DNA of 64,000 bases, taken from assembly GCF_005144475.1 (NCBI RefSeq), contig NZ_SWJZ01000025.1, forward strand, positions 1 through 64,000, read 5' to 3'. Positions 8,452 through 16,512 of the stretch are shown here, piece after piece. Position 1 is the first letter of the stretch. Every line of letters begins with the position of its first letter. The notes beneath the pieces were generated by a model. That model saw nothing but the letters and a program-made list of their open reading frames with translations, ran no database searches and was not told where the DNA came from. The position numbers were made by a program, and so were the translations under genes. This stretch comes from Rhodobacter capsulatus (GTDB taxonomy: Bacteria > Pseudomonadota > Alphaproteobacteria > Rhodobacterales > Rhodobacteraceae).

Positions 8452-9137
8452 TGGTTGGCCTCCGCGCCTTTGCCGTCGCTCGCGTTGTCTTCTCTTAACT
8501 CATTAATTCGAATGGTCGCAAGCCTATCGAATACCGTTGGACTGACTTCCATAGTTCCACCACCCGCAATATGTCGCCTCGCCGCCTCCACGAATGAATG
8601 CTGAGCGATCTTTACTTTGCGCACTGAGATCCTATCATCTTCCAAGCGAACTTTTGTCGGATATTTCCCGGGTGCACTCTTTCGCACTTGTTCATTTTCT
8701 TTTAGGCGTTTCTGAACAACGACAAGATAGTCAAGCGCAGCATCAATCGCCTCACTGGAGCCAAGCATCATCAATTTTGACATTGCCAAGTGATAGCGTG
8801 CTTTTTCTGCCTTCAACTTTTCCTCGTTTATTTTCAGCTCGTAGTTCAACATATCTAGATCCACGAGCGATGAAACGAATTCAAGATAGGCAGATTTGGC
8901 ATCTTCAACTATTTTTATCTGCCGCTCGCGTTCTTTTTGAATTCTAAATGCGAAGGTAGCGCCGAATATTGCTGTAGCGGCGGTTATCAACGCAGCAATC
9001 AAAACAAAAATACCAGCCCCTAGGGGCGCTTGAAGCGTATTCAAATAATCAAGAGCCGGCACCAACCAATACTTACTCAACAGCAGAATACTTGCGACCA
9101 GCGCAAGCATCAGAAACCAGCTGCTGGTAGTTTTCAC
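8448..9137 (-). CDS. AT-rich two-TM coiled-coil protein of unknown function, inserted between pheS and pheT
   Basis: I do not recognise this 229-residue protein. It starts with GTG. Two membrane helices lie at about residues 7-32 ([14 protein letters not shown]) and 40-66 ([19 protein letters not shown]). A long charged helical stretch at about 68-150 ([33 protein letters not shown]) is probably coiled coil, and a basic C-terminal cytosolic part follows. Base composition is unlike the neighbours: I counted 24/60 G+C in both 8761-8820 and 8821-8880, while the flanking synthetase genes are clearly GC-rich. It overlaps pheS by GTGA and pheT by ATGA. Horizontal origin is likely. Confidence 0.8.
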   Translation of the reverse strand: MKTTSSWFLMLALVASILLLSKYWLVPALDYLNTLQAPLGAGIFVLIAALITAATAIFGATFAFRIQKERERQIKIVEDAKSAYLEFVSSLVDLDMLNYELKINEEKLKAEKARYHLAMSKLMMLGSSEAIDAALDYLVVVQKRLKENEQVRKSAPGKYPTKVRLEDDRISVRKVKIAQHSFVEAARRHIAGGGTMEVSPTVFDRLATIRINELREDNASDGKGAEANQ

Positions 9138-10216
9138 TTACTCAACCCCCCGAACACCGTCGGCAGGTCGAGCGCAGCAAAGCCGTAGTGTTTCAGCCAG
9201 CGCAGGTCGCTCTCGAAGAACGCCCGCAGATCCGGGATGCCGTATTTCAGCATCGCGATCCGGTCGATGCCGACGCCGAAGGCGAAGCCCTGATATTCGC
9301 TCGGGTCGATCCCGCCCGCCGCCAGAACCTTGGGGTGGACCATGCCGGAGCCGAGGATTTCCAGCCAGGAATTGCCCTCGCCGATCTTCAGCTGGCCGCC
9401 CTCCCAGGAACAGCGGATATCCACCTCGGCCGAGGGTTCGGTGAAGGGGAAGTGGCTGGCGCGGAAGCGCAATTCGACCGAGGGCACCTCGAAGAAGGTC
9501 TTGCAGAATTCCTCCAGCACCCATTTCAGGTTCGCCATCGAAATGTCGCGGCCGATCGCCAGACCCTCGACCTGATGGAACATCGGCGCGTGGGTCTGGT
9601 CCATGTCCATGCGGTAGACGCGGCCCGGCGCGATCACGCGAATGGGCGCGCCCTTGGCCTGCATGGCGCGGATCTGCACCGGGCTGGTATGAGTGCGCAG
9701 CACATGCGGCGGGCGCGGGTCGGCGGCGTCGCGGGCCATGAAGAAGGTGTCGTGTTCTTGCCGCGCGGGGTGTTCCGGCGCGATGTTGAGCGCGTCGAAA
9801 TTGTACCAGTCGCTTTCCACCTGCGGCCCCTCGGCGACGGCAAAGCCCATGTCGGCGAAGATCGCGGTGACTTCGTCCATCACCTGACTGACCGGGTGGA
9901 TCGTGCCAGCCCGGCGCGGACGGCCGGGCAGCGTGACATCCAGCCATTCCGATTTCAGCCGGGCGTCCAGCGCCGCATCGGCCAAAGCCTCTTTCTTCGC
10001 CCGCAAAGCCGCGTCGATCTCGTCCTTCAGACGGTTCAAGGCCGCGCCGGTGGTGGTGCGTTCCTCGGGCGTCATTTGCCCCAGTTCGCGCATCTTCAGC
10101 GAAATCTCGCCCTTCTTGCCAAGGGCGGCCAGACGCAGCTCCTCAAGGCTCGCCTCATCCGCGGCGGCGGCGATGCCTTCGAGATATTTCGCCTTGAGCG
10201 CATCGAGCGTGGTCAT
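9134..10216 (-). CDS. pheS: Phenylalanine--tRNA ligase alpha subunit
   Basis: A 360-residue class II synthetase subunit. An N-terminal coiled-coil arm (about 1-90) binds tRNA. The catalytic core shows class II motif 2 ([20 protein letters not shown]) and motif 3 near the C-terminus ([20 protein letters not shown]). It adenylates phenylalanine in the alpha2beta2 PheST enzyme. The stop codon overlaps the GTG of the inserted gene. A strong terminator separates it from rplT upstream, so it probably has its own promoter in 10217-10284 or relies on read-through. Confidence 0.97.
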   Translation of the reverse strand: MTTLDALKAKYLEGIAAAADEASLEELRLAALGKKGEISLKMRELGQMTPEERTTTGAALNRLKDEIDAALRAKKEALADAALDARLKSEWLDVTLPGRPRRAGTIHPVSQVMDEVTAIFADMGFAVAEGPQVESDWYNFDALNIAPEHPARQEHDTFFMARDAADPRPPHVLRTHTSPVQIRAMQAKGAPIRVIAPGRVYRMDMDQTHAPMFHQVEGLAIGRDISMANLKWVLEEFCKTFFEVPSVELRFRASHFPFTEPSAEVDIRCSWEGGQLKIGEGNSWLEILGSGMVHPKVLAAGGIDPSEYQGFAFGVGIDRIAMLKYGIPDLRAFFESDLRWLKHYGFAALDLPTVFGGLSK

Positions 10217-10284
10217 GAGGTCTCTCCTGCAAGTGGGTGCGTCTTGCTAGCCGCCCCCCGGAACGATTTCAAGCGCAGGAACGC

Positions 10285-10319
10285 AAAACCCCCGCGACGG
10301 CGGCTGCCGCGCGGGGGTT
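10285..10319 (-). terminator. Rho-independent terminator after rpmI-rplT
   Basis: On the minus strand, a 10-bp stem of AACCCCCGCG with its complement (10310-10319 and 10287-10296) is extended by an inner CGGC/GCCG stem with one bulged base, and is followed by TTTTGCG. It ends the ribosomal protein transcript and lies upstream of pheS. Confidence 0.88.
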
Positions 10320-10340
10320 CCGTTTCCCGTGAGTGGGGAA

Positions 10341-10706
10341 TTACGCAGCCGCGGCGGCTTTGGCCTGGGCAACGATGGCCGCAAAGGCCTCGGGTTCGTG
10401 GACGGCCAGATCGGCCAGAACCTTGCGGTCCACTTCGATCCCGGCAAGCGCCAGACCGTTGATGAAACGCGAATAGGTCATTTCCAGATCGCAGGCGCGG
10501 ACGGCCGCGTTGATGCGCTGGATCCACAGCGCGCGGAAGTTGCGCTTGCGCTGCTGGCGGTCGCGCGTGGCGTATTGCATCGCCTTGTCGACAGCCTGGG
10601 TGGCGGTGCGGAAGTTGCGCGAACGGGCCGAGTAGTAGCCTTTCGCCTTCTTCAGGACTTTCTTGTGCGAGGCGTGAGTGACCTTGCCGGATTTGACGCG
10701 GGACAT
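10341..10706 (-). CDS. rplT: 50S ribosomal protein L20
   Basis: A 121-residue basic protein starting [19 protein letters not shown] with the L20 core [16 protein letters not shown] and [17 protein letters not shown]. It binds 23S rRNA early in 50S assembly. It lies 16 bases after rpmI. infC, often upstream in other bacteria, is not seen here. Confidence 0.98.
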   Translation of the reverse strand: MSRVKSGKVTHASHKKVLKKAKGYYSARSRNFRTATQAVDKAMQYATRDRQQRKRNFRALWIQRINAAVRACDLEMTYSRFINGLALAGIEVDRKVLADLAVHEPEAFAAIVAQAKAAAAA

Positions 10707-10722
10707 TGTTCAGGCCTCCAGA

Positions 10723-10923
10723 TCAGCGGTTGTAGGGCATGTATTTCTTGACGATCTTCGCGTCCGCATCGGACAGGATCATCGTGCCCGCGCTGTCGCG
10801 GATGAACTTGGTCGAGCGCTTGATCATGCCGTGGCGTTTGCCGGCCGGACCCGCGATGACCTTGCCGGTCGCCGTGAATTTGAACCGCTTTTTCGCAGCG
10901 GATTTGGTCTTCATCTTGGGCAT
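10723..10923 (-). CDS. rpmI: 50S ribosomal protein L35
   Basis: A 66-residue basic protein [20 protein letters not shown] ending KKYMPYNR, typical of L35. The ATG at 10921-10923 is chosen because family members begin MPKMKTKS; upstream in-frame ATGs exist (10929) but would add atypical residues. An AAGGAG-like sequence precedes the start. It is cotranscribed with rplT. Confidence 0.97.
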   Translation of the reverse strand: MPKMKTKSAAKKRFKFTATGKVIAGPAGKRHGMIKRSTKFIRDSAGTMILSDADAKIVKKYMPYNR

Positions 10924-11037
10924 TTTCATCTCCTTTTCGAGAGTGAACGCACGACTCGGCATGCCACTGTTGGCCGGCCGTGCGGGATAGATGGGGGCAG
11001 ATAGCCGCGGCGGCGGCGCTTGGCAAGCGAAAAGCGG

Positions 11038-11268
11038 TCAGTGGCCGAGGAAACGGGCCAGGATCCGGGCGAAGGTTTCGGGGATCTGGCCGGGCGTGTA
11101 GCCGCCCGGCTTCGTCGCCATCGCCAAAAGGATCAGCCCGCCGCCGACCAGCACCGCCAGCGCCGCGGCCCGCGGCGGGCGGCTGTCGGCAAAGGCCGAA
11201 AGCACCGCCGGGATCGCGAAAGCCGAAACGAGGATACCAAGCACGAGAAACAGATCGCTGTCGAGCAT
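11038..11268 (-). CDS. Small conserved membrane protein of unknown function
   Basis: A 76-residue protein with two predicted membrane helices: LFLVLGILVSAFAIPAVLSAF (about residues 6-26) and AAALAVLVGGGLILLAMATK (about 34-53). A C-terminal amphipathic segment, PGQIPETFARILARFLGH, follows. The ATG at 11266-11268 is preceded by GGGAGG. It lies 30 bases after the pyk stop on the same strand, with a weak hairpin between, so it may be partly cotranscribed with pyk. I know no function for this type of protein. Confidence 0.75.
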   Translation of the reverse strand: MLDSDLFLVLGILVSAFAIPAVLSAFADSRPPRAAALAVLVGGGLILLAMATKPGGYTPGQIPETFARILARFLGH

Positions 11269-11281
11269 GGCACCCTCCCGG

Positions 11282-11300
11282 AAAACCTTTAACGAAGGTT
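11282..11300 (-). terminator. Weak terminator overlapping the pyk stop codon
   Basis: On the minus strand AACCTT-CGTTA-AAGGTT is followed by TTTCC. The 6-bp stem overlaps the TAA of pyk. It is small, so read-through into the downstream small membrane protein gene is likely. Confidence 0.45.
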
Positions 11301-12744
11301 ACTCCGGGTCGGTGCGGTAGATCAATCTTTCGTCGCAGGGCGCCACGCGCAGGATGTTCGTCGTCCCCTGCACGTTGAAGGGCACCCCGGCGATGACGAT
11401 GATCTGATGGCTTTCATCGGCGAAACCATAGTCGCGCGCGGCACGGGCGGCATTGACCACGGCTTCCTTGAAGCGGCTGACCTCGTCGCAGCGCACCGCA
11501 TGCACGCCCCAGTTCAGACAGAGCTTGCGCAGGGTCTGGGTGATCGGCGAGAGCGCGATCACCGGCACCCGCGGCCGTTCGCGGCACACCAGCGCCACGG
11601 TTTTCCCCGACTGCGTGTAGCAGCAGATGGCGGAAACATCGGTGGTTTCGGCGATTTCGCGCGCGGCGGCGACGATGCCGTCGGCGACGGTCTGCCGCTT
11701 CGCCGAGCGCGAAGCCTCGATGATGTCGCGATAGGTGGGATCGCTTTCGACCGAGCGGGCGACGGCGTTCATCGTCTGCACCGCCTCGACCGGATAGCGC
11801 CCGGCGGCGGATTCGGCCGAGAGCATGATCGCATCGGCGCCCTCGTAGATCGCGGTGGCGACGTCGGAGATTTCGGCCCGCGTCGGCATCGGGCTTTCGA
11901 TCATGCTTTCCAGCATCTGCGTTGCCACGATGACGGGCTTGGCGGCGGCCCGGCACTTGCGGATCAGCCGCTTCTGGATCGGCGGCACGGATTCGACCGG
12001 CAGTTCCACCCCCAGATCGCCGCGCGCGACCATGATCCCGTCCGAGACCTTGAGGATCTCGTCAAAGGCGCGTTCGGCTTGCGGCTTCTCGATCTTCGAC
12101 AGAACCTGCGCGCGGCCGCGGGCGAGCGCCTTGGCCTCGATCACGTCCTCGGGGCGCTGCACGAAGCTCAGCGCCAGCCAGTCGGCGCCCAGATCGCAGG
12201 CGAATTCCAGATCGCCGCGGTCCTTGGCCGAAAGCGCCGCGAGCGGCAGCACCACATCGGGCACGTTCACGCCCTTGCGGTTCGAAATCGTGCCGCCGAC
12301 GGTGACGGTGCAATCGGCGAAATCGGGGCCGCAGGCGGTGACGCGCAGGCGGATCTTGCCGTCGTTCACCAGCAGCCGGGCGCCGACTTCGAGCGCGGCG
12401 AAAATCTCCGGATGCGGCAGGCAGACCCGGTGGCCATCGCCCTCGGTCGGGTCGAGATCGAAGCGGAAGGGCTCGCCCTCCTCCAGATCGGCGGCGCCGA
12501 AGGCGAAGGTGCCGACGCGCAGCTTCGGGCCTTGCAGGTCGGCCAGCACCGCGACCGGACGGCCGGTGTCGGCCTCGATCTGGCGGATGATGTCGTAGCG
12601 GACCTTGTGTTCGGCATGGGTGCCGTGGCTCATGTTCAGGCGGAACACGTCGGCACCGGCCTCGAACAAAGCGCGGATGGTCTTGTAATCGGAAGATGCG
12701 GGGCCAAGCGTAGCCACGATCTTGACATTGCGAAGGCGTCTCAT
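11299..12744 (-). CDS. pyk: Pyruvate kinase
   Basis: A 481-residue glycolytic enzyme that converts phosphoenolpyruvate and ADP to pyruvate and ATP. It begins MRRLRNVKIVATLGPASSD and shows the active-site region VLSKIEKPQAERAFDEILK and DGIMVARGDLGVELP, with the metal-binding motif and the effector-domain C-terminus present. The start at 12744 fits the family; an upstream in-frame extension to 12879 overlaps the divergent gene and is unlike the family. It is divergent from the N-formylglutamate amidohydrolase homologue. Confidence 0.96.
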   Translation of the reverse strand: MRRLRNVKIVATLGPASSDYKTIRALFEAGADVFRLNMSHGTHAEHKVRYDIIRQIEADTGRPVAVLADLQGPKLRVGTFAFGAADLEEGEPFRFDLDPTEGDGHRVCLPHPEIFAALEVGARLLVNDGKIRLRVTACGPDFADCTVTVGGTISNRKGVNVPDVVLPLAALSAKDRGDLEFACDLGADWLALSFVQRPEDVIEAKALARGRAQVLSKIEKPQAERAFDEILKVSDGIMVARGDLGVELPVESVPPIQKRLIRKCRAAAKPVIVATQMLESMIESPMPTRAEISDVATAIYEGADAIMLSAESAAGRYPVEAVQTMNAVARSVESDPTYRDIIEASRSAKRQTVADGIVAAAREIAETTDVSAICCYTQSGKTVALVCRERPRVPVIALSPITQTLRKLCLNWGVHAVRCDEVSRFKEAVVNAARAARDYGFADESHQIIVIAGVPFNVQGTTNILRVAPCDERLIYRTDPE

Positions 12745-12877
12745 GCGTCCTCGAGCGTTGGTGTTGCAGTCATTTCGTGGGCCGATCCCAGCTATGGCGC
12801 AAAATGTCGCGCAGGGCAACTGGAACACCGGGCCCTGCTGACGTAAATCTGTTGTGAGCGACAAAGGCAAAGAAAGC

Positions 12878-13624
12878 ATGACCGAAGCCTGTCACATTCA
12901 TGGCGAAACCCGCCCCGGCCGCTGGCTGGTCACCGTCGATCACGCCACCAACCGGGTGCCGGATTGGGTGGGCGGCGGCAGTCTGGGCATCGCCCCCGAG
13001 GACATGGCCCGCCACATCGCCTGGGACCCGGGCGCGCTGGAGGTGGCCCGGCATCTGGCAGAGGCGCTCGACAGCCCGCTGATCTGGTCGGATTTCTCGC
13101 GGCTGGTCATCGATCCGAACCGCGGCGAGGACGACCCGACGCTGGTGATGCAGCTTTACGACGGCACGATCATTCCCGCCAACCGTCACATCCCGCCCCC
13201 CGCGGTCGCGGAGCGGCTGGCCCGGCTTTACCGCCCCTATCACGATGCGCTGGCCCGGCTGGCGGCGCGGCGCGCGGATACGGTGATCTGCGCCATTCAT
13301 TCCTTCACCCCCTGCCTGCGCGGGCGTCCCCCCCGGCCCTGGCAGGTGGGCGTGCTGCATTCGCCCCGCGACACCCGTCTGGCGCTGCCGCTGATTGCCG
13401 CCCTGCGCGCCGCGGGGCTCTGTGTCGGCGACAACGAACCCTATGCGGGCCATCTGCGTGGCGACAGCATCGACCGGCACGCGCTCGACACCGGGCGGCA
13501 GAACGTGCTGATCGAGCTGCGCAACGACCTGATCGTGACCGAATCGGGACAGGCGCAATGGGCCGAGGTGCTGGCGCCGATCCTGCGCGCCTCTCTGGCG
13601 GCCGCCGAAACAGTCACCGCCTGA
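12878..13624 (+). CDS. N-formylglutamate amidohydrolase family protein
   Basis: A 248-residue (ATG 12878) or 256-residue (GTG 12854) protein of the FGase family. The pattern WLVTVDHATNRVP is the metal-site region, and WSDFSRLVIDPNR, ICAIHSFTPCLRG and VGDNEPYAG follow as in the family. Such enzymes hydrolyse N-formyl-L-glutamate in histidine catabolism, but many alphaproteobacterial paralogues sit outside hut operons, as here, so the substrate is uncertain. Neither candidate start has a strong ribosome binding site. A small hairpin follows the stop. Confidence 0.85.
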   Translation: MTEACHIHGETRPGRWLVTVDHATNRVPDWVGGGSLGIAPEDMARHIAWDPGALEVARHLAEALDSPLIWSDFSRLVIDPNRGEDDPTLVMQLYDGTIIPANRHIPPPAVAERLARLYRPYHDALARLAARRADTVICAIHSFTPCLRGRPPRPWQVGVLHSPRDTRLALPLIAALRAAGLCVGDNEPYAGHLRGDSIDRHALDTGRQNVLIELRNDLIVTESGQAQWAEVLAPILRASLAAAETVTA

Positions 13625-13635
13625 CCGCACCATTG

Positions 13636-13654
13636 TTGCCGCAAAAAGCGGCAA
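13636..13654 (+). terminator. Hairpin after the amidohydrolase gene
   Basis: TTGCCGC-AAAAA-GCGGCAA is a perfect 7-bp stem starting 12 bases after the stop. Only two T residues follow, so termination would be weak. The remainder of 13655-13746 holds the leader of the RTX gene, with AGGAG at about 13735. Confidence 0.45.
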
Positions 13655-13746
13655 TTCCCCGCGGACCTGCCACTTTGGTTGCCCCTCCCGGGGGGCGGTG
13701 TTAGCCTTTTGTTGACGTATTTCAGTGCCAGGTCAGGAGCGCAGTC

Positions 13747-15888
13747 GTGGGTAGCCTCATTCTTCTTTCGCTTTTCCCGGTCCTTCTTGTGGGACTGGCC
13801 ATCAATGCGGCCGATGACGATGATGATGGCGGCGGCGCTTCCAGGCACAAGATCTTCGGCGACGATGACCCCAACGCGATCGAGGGCACGGACGGCAGGG
13901 ACTATATCGACGGCGGTCATGGCAATGACACGATCGATGGCGGCTTGGGCAACGACACGCTGCGCGGCAATCTTGGCGCCGACGAGCTGACCGATCTCTT
14001 CGGGGCGAATACGCTGCACGGCGGCTACGGCAACGACGATCTGACCGCGCTGGATGTCAAGGGCGGGGCCTCCGACCTGATCGATGGCGGCGGCAACAAC
14101 GACACGCTGCTGGGCGATGACGGCGACACGCTGCTGGGCGGCGATGGCACCGACAGGTTCCGCGCCTATTGGACGCCGGGCAGCGATGCCCTGACGCTGA
14201 GCGATTTCGACCCGACCGGGGGCGAGAGATTCTCGATCGAGATCGATGACGCGGTGACCGAGACGACGGATTTCCACCTTGAAACCACCGAAGGCGGGGT
14301 GAACCTGATCCTCGACGGCGAGACCGTCGCCTGGTTCGAGGGCGGCGACATCAACGCCCTCGCTCCCGCCGTGACGCTGACCCAGACCGACAGCGACACC
14401 AGCCTGCATCCGACGGTCCCCGGCGAGACCGCGACCGGCACCGCGGGCGCGGACGACCTCGAGGGGACAGCGGCCGACGACACGATCGACGGGCTGGCCG
14501 GGAATGACACGCTGGCCGGTCTGGCGGGGGACGACACGCTTTCGGGCGGGGCGGATGATGACGGGCTGGACGGCGGCGCGGGCAACGACGCGCTGGCGGG
14601 CGATGACGGGGCCGACACGCTTGCGGGTGACGCAGGCGACGACACGCTTGACGGCGGCACCGGGAATGACAGCCTTGCGGGCGGCGACGGGACCGACAGC
14701 CTTGCGGGCGACGCGGGCGATGACACGCTTGACGGCGGCGCCGGGAACGACGCCCTGACCGGCGGTGACGGGACCGACAGCCTTGCGGGTGGCGCGGGCA
14801 ACGACACGCTTGACGGCGGCGCCGGGAACGACGCCCTGACCGGCGGCGACGGGACCGACAGCCTTGCGGGCGGCGCGGGCGACGACGCGCTGGCGGCGGG
14901 GTCCGGCGACGTGATGACCGGCGGCGCGGGACGCGATTCCTACGACATCACCTGGAGCCCGGGCGACGCGCCGCTGACGCTCACCGATTACGGCGACATC
15001 ACCGGCGCGGCGGCCGGAAGCTTCGAGACGGTGCTGATCCGCGACGACGCGTTTACCGCCGACATGGAATTCCGGCTCGACACCGTCGAGGGCGGCGTGG
15101 TGGCGATCGTCGATGGTGAGACCGTGGCCCTGTTCCGGGGCGCCGATCTCGAGACCCTGTCCGAACACCTGACGCTGCAGGATGCCGCCGACAACAGCTA
15201 CACGCCGGATGTGCCCACGCCCACGATCCACGGCACCGATGGCGCCGACAGCCTGACCGGCACCGCGGCGGACGAGGCGATCTACGCCCATCTCGGCGCC
15301 GATACGGTGCTGGCGGGCGCGGGCAATGACACTGTCTCGGGCGGCTATGGCGCCGACCAGCTTCGCGGTCAGGACGGCAATGACAGCCTGCTGGGCGGGG
15401 CGCAGGACGACAGCCTCGACGGCGGCGCGGGCAATGATTCCCTGCTGGGCGAAGACGGCAACGACCGGCTGAGCGACCTGAGCGGCGCGGATCTTCTGGA
15501 TGGCGGCGCGGGCAACGATCTGCTTGTCGCCACCGACGATCCCGCCTCGACGGAAGCCGACACGCTGCTGGGCGGCGCGGGCGATGACACGCTGATCGGC
15601 GACCTGCTGGACACGATGACCGGCGGCGAGGGCGCGGATACCTTCACCACCGGCTTCACCGCGACCGAGACCCCCGCGCCCGAGGTCGTCGTGGTGACCG
15701 ATTTCACCGTCGGCACCGACCGGCTGGTGCTGGAGGACGTGCCCGCCGATGCGGTGATCAGCATCATCGATCGCGACATGGGGGCGGTGGTGCGGGTCAA
15801 TGGCGCCGATGCGTTCCGGCTGCAGGGTGTCGCCGCCAGCGACATCACGCTCGACATGATCACCGTCAATCCCGCCACAACGCCCTGA
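13747..15888 (+). CDS. Large RTX (haemolysin-type calcium-binding repeat) protein
   Basis: A 713-residue acidic protein with a GTG start preceded by AGGAG. A hydrophobic N-terminus (LILLSLFPVLLVGLAI) precedes DDDDDGGG. Three RTX nonapeptide blocks (GGxGNDxLx type) at about residues 45-135, 231-390 and 494-620 alternate with three beta-rich modules at about 137-214, 395-475 and 627-710. The third carries the pattern VVVTDFTVGTDRLVLEDV typical of RTX/M10 C-termini. RTX repeats fold as calcium-stabilised beta rolls and such proteins usually leave by type I secretion. No ABC/MFP exporter genes are in the window. No catalytic domain is visible, so a structural or surface role is possible. Confidence 0.88.
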   Translation: MGSLILLSLFPVLLVGLAINAADDDDDGGGASRHKIFGDDDPNAIEGTDGRDYIDGGHGNDTIDGGLGNDTLRGNLGADELTDLFGANTLHGGYGNDDLTALDVKGGASDLIDGGGNNDTLLGDDGDTLLGGDGTDRFRAYWTPGSDALTLSDFDPTGGERFSIEIDDAVTETTDFHLETTEGGVNLILDGETVAWFEGGDINALAPAVTLTQTDSDTSLHPTVPGETATGTAGADDLEGTAADDTIDGLAGNDTLAGLAGDDTLSGGADDDGLDGGAGNDALAGDDGADTLAGDAGDDTLDGGTGNDSLAGGDGTDSLAGDAGDDTLDGGAGNDALTGGDGTDSLAGGAGNDTLDGGAGNDALTGGDGTDSLAGGAGDDALAAGSGDVMTGGAGRDSYDITWSPGDAPLTLTDYGDITGAAAGSFETVLIRDDAFTADMEFRLDTVEGGVVAIVDGETVALFRGADLETLSEHLTLQDAADNSYTPDVPTPTIHGTDGADSLTGTAADEAIYAHLGADTVLAGAGNDTVSGGYGADQLRGQDGNDSLLGGAQDDSLDGGAGNDSLLGEDGNDRLSDLSGADLLDGGAGNDLLVATDDPASTEADTLLGGAGDDTLIGDLLDTMTGGEGADTFTTGFTATETPAPEVVVVTDFTVGTDRLVLEDVPADAVISIIDRDMGAVVRVNGADAFRLQGVAASDITLDMITVNPATTP
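14641..14883 (+). repeat. Three tandem 81-bp units within the RTX gene
   Basis: The sequence GACACGCTTGACGGCGGC recurs at 14641, 14722 and 14803, exactly 81 bases apart, and the register continues to 14884. Each unit codes for 27 residues (three nonapeptides). The second and third units are nearly identical at DNA level, which indicates recent duplication or gene conversion. Confidence 0.9.
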
Positions 15889-15910
15889 GCGACCGCCGGA
15901 CCCGACCGCA

Positions 15911-15935
15911 GGGCCCCGTTTCGGCGGGGCCTTTT
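15911..15935 (+). terminator. Rho-independent terminator after the RTX gene
   Basis: GGCCCCG-TTTCGG-CGGGGCC followed by TTTTGC, 23 bases after the stop codon. The rest of 15936-16080 holds only the leader of the next small gene. Confidence 0.88.
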
Positions 15936-16080
15936 GCTTTCGTGACGCAAGCCGCCGCAATCCTCCCCGGTGCGCGGGATGGTTATCAAAGCGTTGACAA
16001 TCAGGCCGCGCCCGGGCGGCAACGCCCTTGCGGTGCGCGCGCCAAGGCCTCATCCTGCCGGAAAGACGAGGGGTTTTCCG

Positions 16081-16446
16081 ATGCTTGCCTTGTTCATCGC
16101 GGTCTCTTTCGCGCTGGCTCTGGTGCTCTGGGCCGAACGGCAGCCGCCATCCGGCACCGCCACCACCCCCACCGCCAATCCCGTCGCAGATCTTGCGGCG
16201 GCGCGCCGTTCCCCGGCTGCGGCGGCGGTCGAAGACCTGCCCCGGATCCGCGGCTTTCGCCCGGGCGACGTGATCGAGCTGGAAATCATCGGCCCCCTGC
16301 CCCGTCCCGAAGACCTGCGCTTCGAACAGGTCGGGTGCGATGCGCGGATGCTGCTGGACGACCTGCCCGCGCTGATCTTCGAGGGCGTTCCGGTCCACCA
16401 TCTGCGCCCCGCGCAGATCCGTTTCCGCAGTCCGCAGGCGGCCTGA
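16081..16446 (+). CDS. Membrane-anchored protein resembling an isolated RTX C-terminal module
   Basis: A 121-residue protein starting MLALFIAVSFALALVLWAER, a single N-terminal membrane helix or uncleaved signal. A Pro/Ala-rich linker follows, then a domain from about residue 55: RIRGFRPGDVIELEIIG, CDARMLLDDLPALIFEGVPV and LRPAQIRF. This order (F-x-PGD-x-I-x-L, central strand, V-x-x-L-x-x-x-QI) matches the beta modules of the RTX protein just upstream (VTDFTVGTDRLVLE ... VRVNGADAFRLQGV). No RTX repeats are present. The family call is inference from pattern comparison. The gene is flanked by strong terminators and so forms its own transcript. Confidence 0.7.
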   Translation: MLALFIAVSFALALVLWAERQPPSGTATTPTANPVADLAAARRSPAAAAVEDLPRIRGFRPGDVIELEIIGPLPRPEDLRFEQVGCDARMLLDDLPALIFEGVPVHHLRPAQIRFRSPQAA

Positions 16447-16458
16447 CCGCCGCGGACG

Positions 16459-16493
16459 AAAAAGCCCCGGGCAGGGCTGGCCCGGGGCTTTTT
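16459..16493. terminator. Bidirectional terminator
   Basis: AAAAGCCCCGGGC and GCCCGGGGCTTTT are perfect arms around a 7-base loop, with T-runs on both strands. It separates the small RTX-module gene from the convergent D-amino-acid transaminase gene. Confidence 0.93.
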
Positions 16494-16512
16494 ATTTTCG
16501 TGCGCGCGGGGC

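Noticed and set aside
8448-9137. IS element or prophage fragment at the pheS-pheT junction
   Set aside because: No transposase, integrase, terminal inverted repeats, target duplication or tRNA gene was seen. The junctions are exact 4-base gene overlaps.
14440-14890. Possible CRISPR-like or satellite array
   Set aside because: The 81-bp periodicity lies in frame within the RTX coding sequence and has no unique spacers.
13441-16401. 986-codon minus-strand frame rich in Val/Ala/Arg repeats
   Set aside because: It is the antisense of the RTX gene; its repeats are the complement of the RTX repeats.
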